The notes under the pieces: model-generated
What the model saw: only the letters and a program-made list of their open reading frames with translations
Told to the model about the DNA's origin: nothing
Databases searched by the model: none
DNA from: a virus
Length of the DNA stretch: 27,405 bases
Strand: one strand, 5' to 3'
IMG/VR virus record: IMGVR_UViG_3300006224_000034
Span: 1-27,405 of that record
In this document: positions 1 to 8,061 of the stretch, piece after piece
How positions within the stretch are numbered: position 1 is the first letter of the stretch
Layout: the number at the start of each line of letters is the position of its first letter
Program-made: the position numbers and the translations under genes

Positions 1-274
1 TTGCTTGCTGAATCTGGCCGGGCATCTGCAAACCTGCAGCTGATGTTTGTGCCTCTTTTTGCAGGTCCGTCATTGGCGCTACATAATCGGCACCACTGGT
101 TGAATAGGGCGTATAAGCCTTTATGCCATGAACGCCACCAGCAGCGTCCATGTTATAGACTTGTTGGCTCGCAGCCCCTAATAATGTCTGAACATTAGGC
201 TGGAGAAATTCAGGGACAGTATTCTGGTTCTGCGTTGTGGTAGTGGAGGTTGGGATTGCAGCGGGGCTAGACAT
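1..274 (-). CDS. Virion-type protein, N-terminal part only (runs off left edge)
   Basis: Reading leftwards from an ATG at 274, the frame stays open for 91 codons to the window edge, so only the N-terminus is present. The start follows TTTTAGGAACTACC, a modest ribosome-binding site. The protein begins MSSPAAIPTSTTTTQNQN, a Ser/Thr/Gln-rich low-complexity leader. Then come PEFLQPNVQTLLGAASQQVY, NMDAAGG and PYSTSGADYVAP. This Gln/Ala-rich style resembles N-termini of long internal or tail-associated proteins in podovirus-like genomes, but that is an impression and no function can be assigned. It is the last gene of the minus-strand virion unit, 93 bases after the GNAT-like gene. The unusual composition, open frame and position make a real gene likely. 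Confidence 0.72.
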   Translation of the reverse strand, partial: MSSPAAIPTSTTTTQNQNTVPEFLQPNVQTLLGAASQQVYNMDAAGGVHGIKAYTPYSTSGADYVAPMTDLQKEAQTSAAGLQMPGQIQQA

Positions 275-367
275 GGTAGTTCCTAAAACAAATTAATTTA
301 TACCCACAAATGATGGGTTTCTATTTAAACTGTTCAGGCGAATGTCTGATTTTGCTAATATACTCTT

Positions 368-784
368 TTATAACGGGAGTTCAAAAACTTCATGGGTTTT
401 TTTGTACCCGAAATCTTTCAGTCGTCTACTCCAACCGTTTCTGCCATACCCTTCGATACACACACATCCTGTTTCACGGGCATATTGCCTTAATATCTCA
501 AGCAGTTGTGGTCCAAAGTCCTCTAAGGGAATCAAACCGCCCCAAAACCCAATTCCAAGAACTGTTTTTTGTGGATAATCAATTTTATGGGTAGTAGCAG
601 CTGCTACTATCTTGCCTTCGTCATGTGCTACCCATAATGCCATTGACTCATCAATAATGTATTTATAAACATCTTCAATTAAATACCGGCCATTTGAGTA
701 GTCAGCAGCAGGCTTAAGTATGGGTTCTACCTGCTGCCAGAAAATGTCAAGATGCTTGACTGGAACAATCGAAACTTCAATCAA
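368..784 (-). CDS. GNAT-like acetyltransferase-fold protein
   Basis: A 138-residue protein, the usual size of a single GNAT domain. It has the pattern of that fold: a strand ALWVAHDEGKIVAAATTHKI (about residues 49-68), then LLEILRQYARETGCVCIEGYG and RLKDFGYKKTHEVFEL, which matches the typical ending in which a late helix is followed by a GY..... strand. The acetyl-CoA-binding R/QxxGxG/A loop is not clear, so catalysis is uncertain. The start is a TTG at 784, because a TAG stop lies just upstream in frame and no ATG or GTG occurs in the first residues. It overlaps the end of the 42-residue membrane protein gene by 8 bases, so translation is probably coupled. Small GNAT-like genes are common in virion clusters of such phages, where their role is unknown. 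Confidence 0.7.
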   Translation of the reverse strand: MIEVSIVPVKHLDIFWQQVEPILKPAADYSNGRYLIEDVYKYIIDESMALWVAHDEGKIVAAATTHKIDYPQKTVLGIGFWGGLIPLEDFGPQLLEILRQYARETGCVCIEGYGRNGWSRRLKDFGYKKTHEVFELPL

Positions 785-905
785 AAAACACCACCACTAT
801 ACCGGTAGCTGCTGCTACAAACGCACAGCCCCAAACAAACCATTTTTCCAGTCCAGTTTCTTCGACTGGATAAATGTGGAACTCGTCATCATCTTCATCG
901 TACAT
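777..905 (-). CDS. Small single-pass membrane protein, 42 aa
   Basis: A short gene with a good ribosome-binding site (AAGGAATTAAAA before the ATG at 905). Its product has an acidic N-terminus, MYDEDDDEFH, a linker with EETGLEKW, and one hydrophobic segment at about residues 22-41 ending VVVFFD. The acidic N-terminus would be expected in the cytoplasm, but topology is an inference. The stop overlaps the TTG start of the GNAT-like gene, and a second micro-membrane gene lies 30 bases upstream, so the pair is probably co-translated. It may be involved in lysis or membrane passage of DNA, but nothing in the sequence proves this. It is short enough to be missed by most gene callers. Confidence 0.6.
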   Translation of the reverse strand: MYDEDDDEFHIYPVEETGLEKWFVWGCAFVAAATGIVVVFFD

Positions 906-935
906 TTTTAATTCCTTATAATAATGTTTTAAAGC

Positions 936-1046
936 CTATACAGATAAGGCTATCGATAAGATTAACATAACTATTAAAATAATAACCACTAATTCCATGT
1001 GTGAGTGGGATGGATGCTTTAACGCTGGGTAATGAGGAAATAACAT
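936..1046 (-). CDS. Micro membrane protein, 36 aa
   Basis: A 36-codon gene starting at an ATG at 1046, preceded by a strong ribosome-binding site (AAGGGGAGCGAA). The first 18 residues are polar and His-rich (YPALKHPSHSHMEL). The rest is almost wholly hydrophobic (VVIILIVMLILSIALSV), one membrane helix reaching the C-terminus. It starts 10 bases after the stop of the Gly/Ala-rich virion protein, so it belongs to the same transcript. The family is unknown. A tail-anchored peptide of this kind could act in lysis or at the membrane during DNA entry. The strong ribosome-binding site is the best evidence that it is translated. Confidence 0.58.
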   Translation of the reverse strand: MLFPHYPALKHPSHSHMELVVIILIVMLILSIALSV

Positions 1047-1056
1047 TTCGCTCCCC

Positions 1057-2523
1057 TTATGCTGGCATTGATCTCCGGGCTCTAGCATCTACTGCTATCT
1101 TGCCTTTGCCCACTGTTTTTTTACGGCTGGTCTGAATTCGCTCAACCATTTTATCCAACCTTTTTGCCCCGGCCTCACTACTACCATTGCCCAATTCGCT
1201 TACCGCTCTTGCGGGTACCACGTATTCATTTGAAGCAAGTCGTGCTGGTTGTTGACCGTCTATGCTGGAAATTATAGAATCTGATACACCATCCCCACTA
1301 CCACTAATTAGGCGACCCCGTGCAAATTTCTGAACTCCTGCTATACCTGATGGCGCTACCGGTGCTGCTGATGTTGGCGGTAATTGTGCTGGTTGCTGCT
1401 GTACTGGCGCTGGCATCACTTGTTGTGGTGCTGCTTGCTGTTGGGTTTGAAGCTGTGCAAGTGCATCTGCATAATACTTATTTACCGGAGGAGTTACCTC
1501 ACCACCATTAGCAAATCCGGTTTCTGCGCCTGTATAGGTATTTGTCTTGGTATCGTAATCTGAATTTACATCCCGTTGAAGCTGTAAAGCTTGCGCTGGC
1601 ATCTGAGCCGGAGTTGCATATTGACTGGCATTCATTTGGGATTGAGGGAACATACCAGACTGACCAACAGTTCCTATACCACTTACATCCCCGCCATCAG
1701 CATAAGAAGCCAAAGGCTTCATGGATGTTGAGGTGGAGGGTTTATAATCTGAAGCCAAATGGATGTTGCTTGGTGGTAGATTCTTACCTGTATTGGGCAA
1801 GTAAGTAGGGTATTGTTGTGTTAAAGCATTAATACCTTGGCCAGCTGCTGCTACACCTTGAATAGCTTGAGCTGGATGTTCGGCTGCCCAAGTACCGACA
1901 GAACTTAATCCTTGAGAGAACATTGAAGGTGCTACTTCAGATGCTGCCCCCGCCGCTGGCATAACTGCACCGGCTATTAGAGGGGAGGCTTGCTGTGCTG
2001 CAATCGTTTGTGCTGCGGTGTTTCCTGTATTACTTGCAATACTCGTGATTTCATTTGCTGATGATAGCGGTACATTAACCCCGGAAGGTATTGCACTGGC
2101 TGATTGTTGTGCCAGCTGTTGAGCTGCTGTTTTTCCGACTTCAGGTACTGCTCCAGCAATACCACTTGAAGTACCCGCAGTTCCTTCAACTGCGGAAGCA
2201 GCACCAGCTCCGGGGCCAGCAAGTGCACCGCCTATACCTCCGGTAATAGCACCCCCTACACCTCCATAGAGAGCGCCCTTCCCAACATCGCCTCCAGTTA
2301 TCGCTGCCGTTCCAGCACCTAAAGCAGCTCCAGTAGCAGCCCCAGCTAAACCTCCACCAATAGCAGCCCCAGTACCTGCGATAGCCCCGGCAGTCAACCC
2401 GGCAGTTCCAGCGGCTACAAGACCAGACGCTATTGAAGCTCCGATTGCTGCCCCGGCTGTGACAAACACACAGCACTTATGCGATAGTCTGTATCCGATA
2501 TCCTCATTTAAGTGACTTTTCAT
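1057..2523 (-). CDS. Gly/Ala-rich virion protein with glycine-zipper segment
   Basis: A 488-residue protein with three visible parts. Residues about 22-112 are a long Gly/Ala run with many small-xxx-small spacings (GAAIGASIASG, GGGLAGAATGAALGAG), a glycine-zipper-like composition seen in membrane-inserting proteins. The middle is Gln/Ala/Pro-rich and carries YADGGDV (274-280) and FANGGEV (337-343). The C-terminus (about 398-464) reads GSGDGVSDSI, IDGQQPARL, EYVVPARAVSELGNGS and AGAKRLDKMVERI, a block I recognise as recurrent in podovirus-like phage proteins without a firm function. A role as an ejected or channel-forming internal protein is an inference from composition. The start overlaps the cupin gene by 20 bases and follows AAGG. 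The last residues are basic. Confidence 0.75.
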   Translation of the reverse strand: MKSHLNEDIGYRLSHKCCVFVTAGAAIGASIASGLVAAGTAGLTAGAIAGTGAAIGGGLAGAATGAALGAGTAAITGGDVGKGALYGGVGGAITGGIGGALAGPGAGAASAVEGTAGTSSGIAGAVPEVGKTAAQQLAQQSASAIPSGVNVPLSSANEITSIASNTGNTAAQTIAAQQASPLIAGAVMPAAGAASEVAPSMFSQGLSSVGTWAAEHPAQAIQGVAAAGQGINALTQQYPTYLPNTGKNLPPSNIHLASDYKPSTSTSMKPLASYADGGDVSGIGTVGQSGMFPQSQMNASQYATPAQMPAQALQLQRDVNSDYDTKTNTYTGAETGFANGGEVTPPVNKYYADALAQLQTQQQAAPQQVMPAPVQQQPAQLPPTSAAPVAPSGIAGVQKFARGRLISGSGDGVSDSIISSIDGQQPARLASNEYVVPARAVSELGNGSSEAGAKRLDKMVERIQTSRKKTVGKGKIAVDARARRSMPA

Positions 2524-2944
2524 GGCGGGGGCCTTCTAATAGGTAATTCTCAAACTCATCAAAATTGTTGCAGGTGAGTTCATTTTCAAGTTCTTCTATA
2601 TCCTGAATATCCGTACTCAGAACATTTATAAATACACAATCTGTTTCCGCATATCCTAGTCTCTTTATTCCGGGTTTACCATAAGCCACATATCCTGCCC
2701 CTACAATCCCCGCATTATCTCCGTCAGCAAGTCGCATTGTGCCTTTCGCTAAGATGGCGATGTGCGTGTGCTTGTGGATTTTACCGGTAAGTAATGTGCC
2801 AGCAGGAAGGTACATAACCCGTACACAGACACCGGGCAAGAAAAAATGTTGCAGGGGTAAGTCCACTTGCGGCATCTGGAGAAGCGCTTCTTCGACCCTC
2901 AAGATTTCAGGGATGTTTCCGTACAGTGCGAGTGGGCTTGTCAT
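2504..2944 (-). CDS. Cupin-fold phage protein
   Basis: A 146-residue protein with the signature of the small cupins found in phage structural clusters. The core is YLPAGTLLTGKIHKHTHIAI, with H57, H59 and H61 as likely metal ligands, followed by LAKGTMRLADGD and the second conserved block YGKPGIKRLGYAETDCVFINV. The C-terminus is acidic (DIEELENELT). The beta-barrel presumably binds a metal. Whether it is an enzyme or a virion part is unknown. Its ATG overlaps the stop of the upstream gene as ATGA, showing translational coupling, and its end overlaps the next gene by 20 bases. Confidence 0.85.
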   Translation of the reverse strand: MTSPLALYGNIPEILRVEEALLQMPQVDLPLQHFFLPGVCVRVMYLPAGTLLTGKIHKHTHIAILAKGTMRLADGDNAGIVGAGYVAYGKPGIKRLGYAETDCVFINVLSTDIQDIEELENELTCNNFDEFENYLLEGPRHEKSLK

Positions 2945-3246
2945 ACTTTCACTTTTAAAACATTACCAGCAGTCGTATCGTAGTAAACATCGCCTGCTCG
3001 TAAGCTCGCCACATCAGCCTGTGTAGGTAGACTAACAACACGAACTCCCAAAGGGTTTACAGAACTGAAATTCAGGGCAGAGTTTATGGTGGTACCCCTA
3101 TATAATGTGCTCATGGCTGATGGTCCGGGACTGTCAAGCTGAGCAAAATATAGGCGTAAAATGTTATTCATCGTATCCTGATAACGCTGACTATAATTTA
3201 CCGGCGCTATTGGGATTGAAGGGCATTTGGTCGTTCCAGTGGACAT
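2941..3246 (-). CDS. Small virion-associated protein, 101 aa
   Basis: A 101-residue protein of unknown function. It begins MSTGTTKCPSIPIAPVNYSQ and has a helical stretch QRYQDTMNNILRLYFAQLDS. It ends in SLPTQADVASLRAGDVYYDT followed by TAGNVLKVKV. That ending (QAD...LR.GDVYYDT.AGNVLK) is one I recognise from small proteins next to tail genes in podovirus-like phages, and suggests a virion or assembly role. It sits between the large nozzle-like protein and the cupin. Its ribosome-binding site (AGGAAATAGAA) lies over the stop of the upstream gene, and its own stop overlaps the cupin start as ATGA. Confidence 0.8.
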   Translation of the reverse strand: MSTGTTKCPSIPIAPVNYSQRYQDTMNNILRLYFAQLDSPGPSAMSTLYRGTTINSALNFSSVNPLGVRVVSLPTQADVASLRAGDVYYDTTAGNVLKVKV

Positions 3247-3248
3247 TT

Positions 3249-5369
3249 CTATTTCCTGCCATCAAGTCTACTATCAATTCGTGGCATACCCAGTTGCCAT
3301 GCCACACCAACTGCGTTGCTTTCAATACGAAAACTCATCTGCCTAGCCCGTAAACGTGTGTAAACCTGACCGGTGAATTGTTGAACAACATAAGCCCTTT
3401 GGGAGGTGAAGTTATTTTCACTGGCTACGGTCGGTGAGTCTGCTGCTCCGTAAGGCGCACCAGAATTTCTGCGAGGTTTAATGGTCATCGTTACATACGG
3501 GCTATTGATATTTGACCCGTTAAAATTTATGTCGGGCAATATCCTCCAAACGAAGCCAAATACTTGACCGTCCTCAATATCAAAATCAGAGGACTCGACA
3601 TAAGCATTAATCGCTACCGGCGTCAGTCCTGATACATCGTCTACATCGGCTTCATGATAAAGAACGCGATTATCATAGCTAATAGCCATAGGAAATTGGC
3701 GTATTCCAGAGTCCAGCCAAAAAGTTCTTGCCATCGTACCTGTGTACCAAACTCTATCCAAATAGTTATAGATAACATATTTATCTATAACGGTTGAATT
3801 ACGGGAGCAATAGAACCACCAGATTTCGTTATACCCTTCATTGGTACCAGCAACAACTTGAAAGGCTTGGTCCTTGTTAATATCCTCAAATACATACTGC
3901 TTTACTGTACATGGCAGTGTTTCTACACGGCCTGAATAAATGTAAAATTTATCCGAACCCATCCAGTAAGTCACATTGCTGGCTGTTGCCATACAGTTCG
4001 GAGACATTACCGATATATTATCTTGGAGTGTGGTAAACCCCCATACATAGGGCGGTCCCAGATACTGCATTGAGTAGAGAGTAGAGTCTGTCCATACTAA
4101 TATTTCAGTACGAGCTATTCTGGCCCCCATAATAAAGGAGCCTCTGGACAAGTGGTATTCACCAGCCTGATTGGTGATTGAAGGTACCCATTCGTAAATG
4201 TTGTTTTGATCTGACCAGCGAACTAATAGTGGGTCCCATGCTGAGCCGGGGGTTGCAGGAATATAGGGGTTGGCACCGAAGGCAATGGCGAAGCGCTCAA
4301 CGGATGAAGCCATGATTTGGAAAGTAGTGTTGGGTATATAAGTCCCAGCAAACCCCGCAGCCGTTGCTAATGTTTGGAGAAGTTGAGCTCGTACTGTTAC
4401 ACCCGTCGAGTCCACCCAATAATAGATAGCCCCACCGCGAGGTGCGATAAGCAAATTTGCTCCATAATTATCATTAGACCATAACCGCAATTGTTGGCCT
4501 ACACCGGCCCCAATCCCCCCTCCTGTATATGGACCTCCCCAAGGACTAGCACCCCAAGGACCCGCACCCCAGCCTAAACCAAAAATATAAACATCTAAAC
4601 CAGTATTCACCTGATAGACAGCAACTACCGCTACACCCCCACCAACAACAGCACTGGTTGCAAATACGCCGGGTATATTAATGAGGTAGCTATTATTATT
4701 GACTATACCGGTTATCTGCTGCTCAATATTAATTTGAAGGGCTGTAAAACCATTAACAGCAGCAGACCCACTGAAAGTCACAAAGTCTCTAAGTACAGCG
4801 CCATTGCTGGTATCTGTTACCATTAACGACGAACTTCCAACAGCAGCCCCTGTTAGATGTGAGGCTGCTGTAGTTCCATTATATCCTCTGATAATCCCGG
4901 ATAGGGTATTAGTAATTTTGGTATCATAATAAATTTGCTCTGAATCTATTAGAATAATTCCGGGTAGACTTACAAAAGTAGTTCCTGAAGTTAGTAGGAT
5001 AGTAGTTTGAGTTGCAGTAATCCCCCCATTTAGAGTGCTGTACATCGTAGTAAAGGGGTTATTCGCCATGGGTGAAACCGTTAAGCGAATTGGTGTTATG
5101 TCGAAGTATTGGCCTGCTTTCTCGATATAATATTTTAAGCTCGTGCCAATACCTAAATAGGTGCTCCCCAAATCTAAATCCAGCCAAGCCCACATAGACC
5201 GGCAAATGCCTAAAAAGGTATTCGCTGACAGTCGAACCCAGCCGCCTATTTTTTCGGGGAATCCTGAACGAAAGCGAACTTTATCGCAGTCGAACCAACC
5301 TCCTTCATTTGAGTATGAAGTTGATTCTTTGTTAATTCCGGGTCGGAGTTCAAGTTTTTTTAGGGTCAT
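3249..5369 (-). CDS. Large tail nozzle / DNA-stabilisation-like virion protein
   Basis: A 706-residue protein with a good ribosome-binding site (GAGGGGCGTACG). The N-terminus LELRPGINKESTSYSNEGGW, then CDKVRFRSGFPEKIGGW, is a signature I know from large virion proteins of marine and freshwater podoviruses. A Gly/Trp-rich loop (GLGWGAGPWGASPWGGPYTG) and many aromatic strand-like repeats such as IYEWVPS, YWMGSDKFYIYSG and YNEIWWFYCS suggest a beta-propeller. By analogy it may fill the position of P22 gp10 or T7 gp12 at the tail tip, plugging the DNA channel. That comparison is positional and structural inference, not visible homology. It is directly followed by the small 101-residue virion protein gene. 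Confidence 0.78.
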   Translation of the reverse strand: MTLKKLELRPGINKESTSYSNEGGWFDCDKVRFRSGFPEKIGGWVRLSANTFLGICRSMWAWLDLDLGSTYLGIGTSLKYYIEKAGQYFDITPIRLTVSPMANNPFTTMYSTLNGGITATQTTILLTSGTTFVSLPGIILIDSEQIYYDTKITNTLSGIIRGYNGTTAASHLTGAAVGSSSLMVTDTSNGAVLRDFVTFSGSAAVNGFTALQINIEQQITGIVNNNSYLINIPGVFATSAVVGGGVAVVAVYQVNTGLDVYIFGLGWGAGPWGASPWGGPYTGGGIGAGVGQQLRLWSNDNYGANLLIAPRGGAIYYWVDSTGVTVRAQLLQTLATAAGFAGTYIPNTTFQIMASSVERFAIAFGANPYIPATPGSAWDPLLVRWSDQNNIYEWVPSITNQAGEYHLSRGSFIMGARIARTEILVWTDSTLYSMQYLGPPYVWGFTTLQDNISVMSPNCMATASNVTYWMGSDKFYIYSGRVETLPCTVKQYVFEDINKDQAFQVVAGTNEGYNEIWWFYCSRNSTVIDKYVIYNYLDRVWYTGTMARTFWLDSGIRQFPMAISYDNRVLYHEADVDDVSGLTPVAINAYVESSDFDIEDGQVFGFVWRILPDINFNGSNINSPYVTMTIKPRRNSGAPYGAADSPTVASENNFTSQRAYVVQQFTGQVYTRLRARQMSFRIESNAVGVAWQLGMPRIDSRLDGRK

Positions 5370-5379
5370 CGTACGCCCC

Positions 5380-6294
5380 TCAAATCTTGTAGATGTACGC
5401 TAAAGCATAGTAAGGAACCAGATTGGCCCCAACTCCAGTTACACCCGCTGCAGTTATTGTCGTGGAAGTTGATACACCTCCACCGATAGCATGGTTATGA
5501 GCTGCTGTTTCTGCACCGAGATTAGCAGCTCCAATGCTGGTACTGCCGCCACTAGGGATAGGAGTAGAACCAGCCTGAACGACAACTCCAATATTCTGAG
5601 CACCACCGGGATGGGTATGACCCGAATCGATATGGCTGTGAGAAGCAGATTCTGTTCCCGTAAAAATGTTGTGCGTCGAAGATGAACTGGCAGCATGAGT
5701 ATGACTGACCACAACAGCATCAGCACTACCGCCCGTTGCCGCTACTGCATACGTAGTCCCTGCCCCGATTACAAACCTATCCCGTAAGTTAGGCGTGCCA
5801 TTGGTTCCATCGCATAATAGCCAGCCAACAGGGATGGAAGCAATCGAACCAGACCACATTACAATCATGCCTGTGGTAATTGAGTTTGATGCGGGAGATA
5901 CTGCATAGAAGTTTATTCCATCGCAGTAAACTAATTGGGTAGCGCCAGCGGGTATTAGTACGGCTGTACCGGTAGCTGCCCGAATGTTAATGGCGAAACC
6001 GCCCGTTGTAGAATTCTTGATTACGTAAAGCTTTTTAACCAGAGGTGCGATGATATCCCTGACCGCTGCGTTGGTTCCGGTCGCTACAATTACAGCATTT
6101 CGGGATTCATCAACGACATAGTTAAAGACAGTCAATGTGTAATTTGCATCGACCATCGTGATACTAATATTACCCGCTATTGCTTGTTCAAGTAATGTGC
6201 CGAGATTTATGTTGGTTGTCGTGCCCCAAAGACCGGCTTGCTCACCATTCGCAATGAGTTCGAGTCTGAGTGAAGGCGAAGCTGTGCTTGGCAT
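5380..6294 (-). CDS. Tail fibre with phage tail-collar domain
   Basis: A 304-residue receptor-binding-type protein. The N-terminal part (LRLELIANGEQAGLWGTTTN) is typical of fibre proteins that attach to a virion. The middle contains the tail-collar domain seen in T4 gp12-like fibres: GMIVMWSGSIASIPVGWLLC, then DGTNGTPNLRDRFVIGAGTT. The C-terminal part is rich in His pairs (SHTHA, SHSHIDSGHTHPGG, AAHNHAIGG), which in gp12-like fibres bind metal ions along the trimer axis. The protein ends VPYYALAYIYKI, also typical of collar fibres. The start follows AGGACATTGAC. It closes the adhesion set at the distal end, so it is a candidate host-specificity determinant. Confidence 0.9.
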   Translation of the reverse strand: MPSTASPSLRLELIANGEQAGLWGTTTNINLGTLLEQAIAGNISITMVDANYTLTVFNYVVDESRNAVIVATGTNAAVRDIIAPLVKKLYVIKNSTTGGFAINIRAATGTAVLIPAGATQLVYCDGINFYAVSPASNSITTGMIVMWSGSIASIPVGWLLCDGTNGTPNLRDRFVIGAGTTYAVAATGGSADAVVVSHTHAASSSSTHNIFTGTESASHSHIDSGHTHPGGAQNIGVVVQAGSTPIPSGGSTSIGAANLGAETAAHNHAIGGGVSTSTTITAAGVTGVGANLVPYYALAYIYKI

Positions 6295-6303
6295 GTCAAT
6301 GTC

Positions 6304-6963
6304 CTACTGGTTATCGTCTATATCGTTCCAGCCGGGAGTCTGGTTATCATTTACATCAACCCACACTACTGTCTGATTATCGTTTATGTCTGTCCACACT
6401 GTAGGGGTATTGTCGTTTATTTGACTCCAGCCTCTAGCATACTCTGATTCAATCAATGTGATGATATCAAAAACGCTTACGGAAAATACGACTAATACAT
6501 CGTTAGAATCCGTTAAAGTAAGGCTTTCAAATATATTTCCGAGGAATGCAACAAGTCCTACATTGGTGTCTGTTAAAGTAAAACTCTCCGCTAAATCAAC
6601 TGAGAATACGGCGCTTGTGTTCTGAACATCGGTTAAGGTAAGGGCTTCTGCAATGACTCCTACAAACGCCCCTAAAACAGTTTGAGCATCAGTTAAGGTA
6701 AAAGATTCATTATTAACCGCTGGCCATGTCGCTAAGCCGGTTTGGGTATCGGTTAATGTAAAACTATCTGATACGTCTGCCGGGAATAAAGCATTAATAC
6801 TCTGTACATCAGATAGAGTAAAACTCTCGGTTTGAGCCCCTAAAAAAGCCCCTAAAGCAGTCTCACTGTCGGATAGCGTAAAACTTTCTGCTACATCCAC
6901 TGCATAAAATGCACCAGCTAAAGACGCGAAGGGGACTTGGGCAAAAGCAGCTATGCCGAACAT
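6304..6963 (-). CDS. Doubly periodic repeat protein, candidate tail fibre
   Basis: A 219-residue protein built almost wholly of repeats. Eight 20-residue units carry ESFTLSD-like cores starting exactly at residues 26, 46, 66, 86, 106, 126, 146 and 166; the last, DIITLIE, is degenerate. Then four 11-residue units start with Trp at 179, 190, 201 and 212, with consensus W-x-D-I-N-D-N-Q, and the gene stops at the end of the last unit. The first 25 residues are hydrophobic and may be an attachment segment. It lies between two fibre genes, so an elongated fibre or spacer role is likely but unproven. The Asp/Asn-rich 11-mers could bind divalent ions. The start codon overlaps the upstream stop region (TAAATG). 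Confidence 0.78.
   Translation of the reverse strand: MFGIAAFAQVPFASLAGAFYAVDVAESFTLSDSETALGAFLGAQTESFTLSDVQSINALFPADVSDSFTLTDTQTGLATWPAVNNESFTLTDAQTVLGAFVGVIAEALTLTDVQNTSAVFSVDLAESFTLTDTNVGLVAFLGNIFESLTLTDSNDVLVVFSVSVFDIITLIESEYARGWSQINDNTPTVWTDINDNQTVVWVDVNDNQTPGWNDIDDNQ
6307..6429 (-). repeat. Four 33-bp units encoding 11-residue W..INDNQ repeats
   Basis: Four units of 33 bp at the 3' end of the repeat protein gene encode GWSQINDN, VWTDINDN, VWVDVNDN and GWNDIDDN cores at a strict 11-residue spacing. The last unit is cut short by the stop codon. The array slightly overlaps the end of the 60-bp repeats in coordinates because unit limits are conventional. Confidence 0.88.
6409..6888 (-). 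repeat. Eight 60-bp tandem units encoding 20-residue repeats
   Basis: The coding sequence shows eight tandem 60-bp units with no insertions or deletions, each encoding the core E-S-F-T-L-S/T-D or a variant. DNA copies have diverged at many positions while the protein core is kept, so the array is not very recent. The last unit is the most degenerate. Confidence 0.9.
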
Positions 6964-8061
6964 TTAAGGAATCTCTGCTGATGCTGTAATCCCACTACTC
7001 GTGTTATTGTACCAAACCCCTCTTCCAGCTGCCGCTGGAGCATAATACGCACATAAAGTTTGGGTATCCACTTGAGTGAGATTAATGCTGCCTGTTGTAT
7101 TTACTGTAGTAAAAGCGCCTATCACTCCCATAAATGGTATAGCACGTTTTGTCTGTTTAAAGTTAAAGCATAAAGGTATCGCTACTCCTCCTGTTGGGAC
7201 TTGTATTTCTGCATAAATTGACCCTAATGTTGTGCCTCCTATAACTTCAAAATACCTCTGACACATCTGCAACTCACGGCCATAATCCCTAAAGTCATAA
7301 TCCGTTTTTACTGCACCCTTTTCAAATTGGGCTCTTCCCATCGTCCACGTACCGGATGTTTGGGCTCCGACCGTAAAGAGAATTTCCACGCCTGTGATAG
7401 CCGCAGCAGGCACTATAAACGATGTCTGGTAATTAGTGAGACTTGCACTGACTGTGAAAGTGCCGGTGGCAATTTGGGTTTTTGTTGGCGTTCCGATTGT
7501 CCCAAATGTATCGGCGGTCGTTGTGGCATAAGAAGCTGTCCACGTTACTGTAGTGAGTAAAGAGTTGGCTAAATCAACAGACAGCGTACAAGTGCTGCCA
7601 GCCAAATCATAGACATTATTTGATTCAATTCTCTGGCCAATACCAATAGCTGTAACGGAAGCCGCACCGGTCACTTGTAGTAAATTCTGAATAGCGCCAG
7701 CACCTGCGATTTGTGCTGCTGTTACATTGGCACCAGTACAATAAACAAACCATCTATCTACACAGGGGTAGCCTGTTGATATCGTAGGTACCGTAGTAGC
7801 GGCAGTTACGGTAGCTGACGTAGCCCGTTGAGCAAAGCGCATACGGCCATTAATAAACCGGTTTTTGAAGCCGGTATAATTGGTGCTGCCTGTAATTAAT
7901 CCGGCTACTGAGAGTGAGCCGGGAAGGGCTACGGCTGGGGAAACGGATGTTAAAACAGTTCCGGTTTCTGCTGGCAATGAGAGAACATTCGACCCCGCTG
8001 CTGCTGGGGCTTGAAGTGTTATTGTGCCAGAAGTATCGCCTGCGATTATTAGACTAGACAT
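6964..8061 (-). CDS. Tail fibre protein, paralogue A
   Basis: A 365-residue fibre-type protein. The N-terminus (MSSLIIAGDTSGTITLQAPA, then NVLSLPAETGTVLTS) is a common phage fibre beginning. Next is the motif GFKNRFINGRMRFAQ, then a beta-rich body with GYPCVDRWFVYCTGANVTAA, and LEVDL-like and TVGAQTSGTWTMGR strands. RDYGRELQMCQRYF follows, a recurring end to the conserved fibre domain. The last roughly 90 residues differ completely from paralogue B, as expected for a receptor-binding tip. It starts immediately after B (TAAATG). The shared body and swapped tip point to gene duplication with tip diversification or exchange. Confidence 0.88.
   Translation of the reverse strand: MSSLIIAGDTSGTITLQAPAAAGSNVLSLPAETGTVLTSVSPAVALPGSLSVAGLITGSTNYTGFKNRFINGRMRFAQRATSATVTAATTVPTISTGYPCVDRWFVYCTGANVTAAQIAGAGAIQNLLQVTGAASVTAIGIGQRIESNNVYDLAGSTCTLSVDLANSLLTTVTWTASYATTTADTFGTIGTPTKTQIATGTFTVSASLTNYQTSFIVPAAAITGVEILFTVGAQTSGTWTMGRAQFEKGAVKTDYDFRDYGRELQMCQRYFEVIGGTTLGSIYAEIQVPTGGVAIPLCFNFKQTKRAIPFMGVIGAFTTVNTTGSINLTQVDTQTLCAYYAPAAAGRGVWYNNTSSGITASAEIP

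Noticed and set aside
301-318. Small hairpin ACCCA...TGGGT after the GNAT-like gene
   Set aside because: Only five base pairs and no U-run; too weak to call.
2186-2476. Cys/Trp/Arg-rich minus-strand frame
   Set aside because: It is a frame-shifted shadow of the Gly/Ala-rich coding sequence; its odd composition is explained by that.
5454-5726. Minus-strand 90-codon frame in the collar fibre gene
   Set aside because: It lies wholly inside the collar-domain gene in another frame and has no recognisable content.
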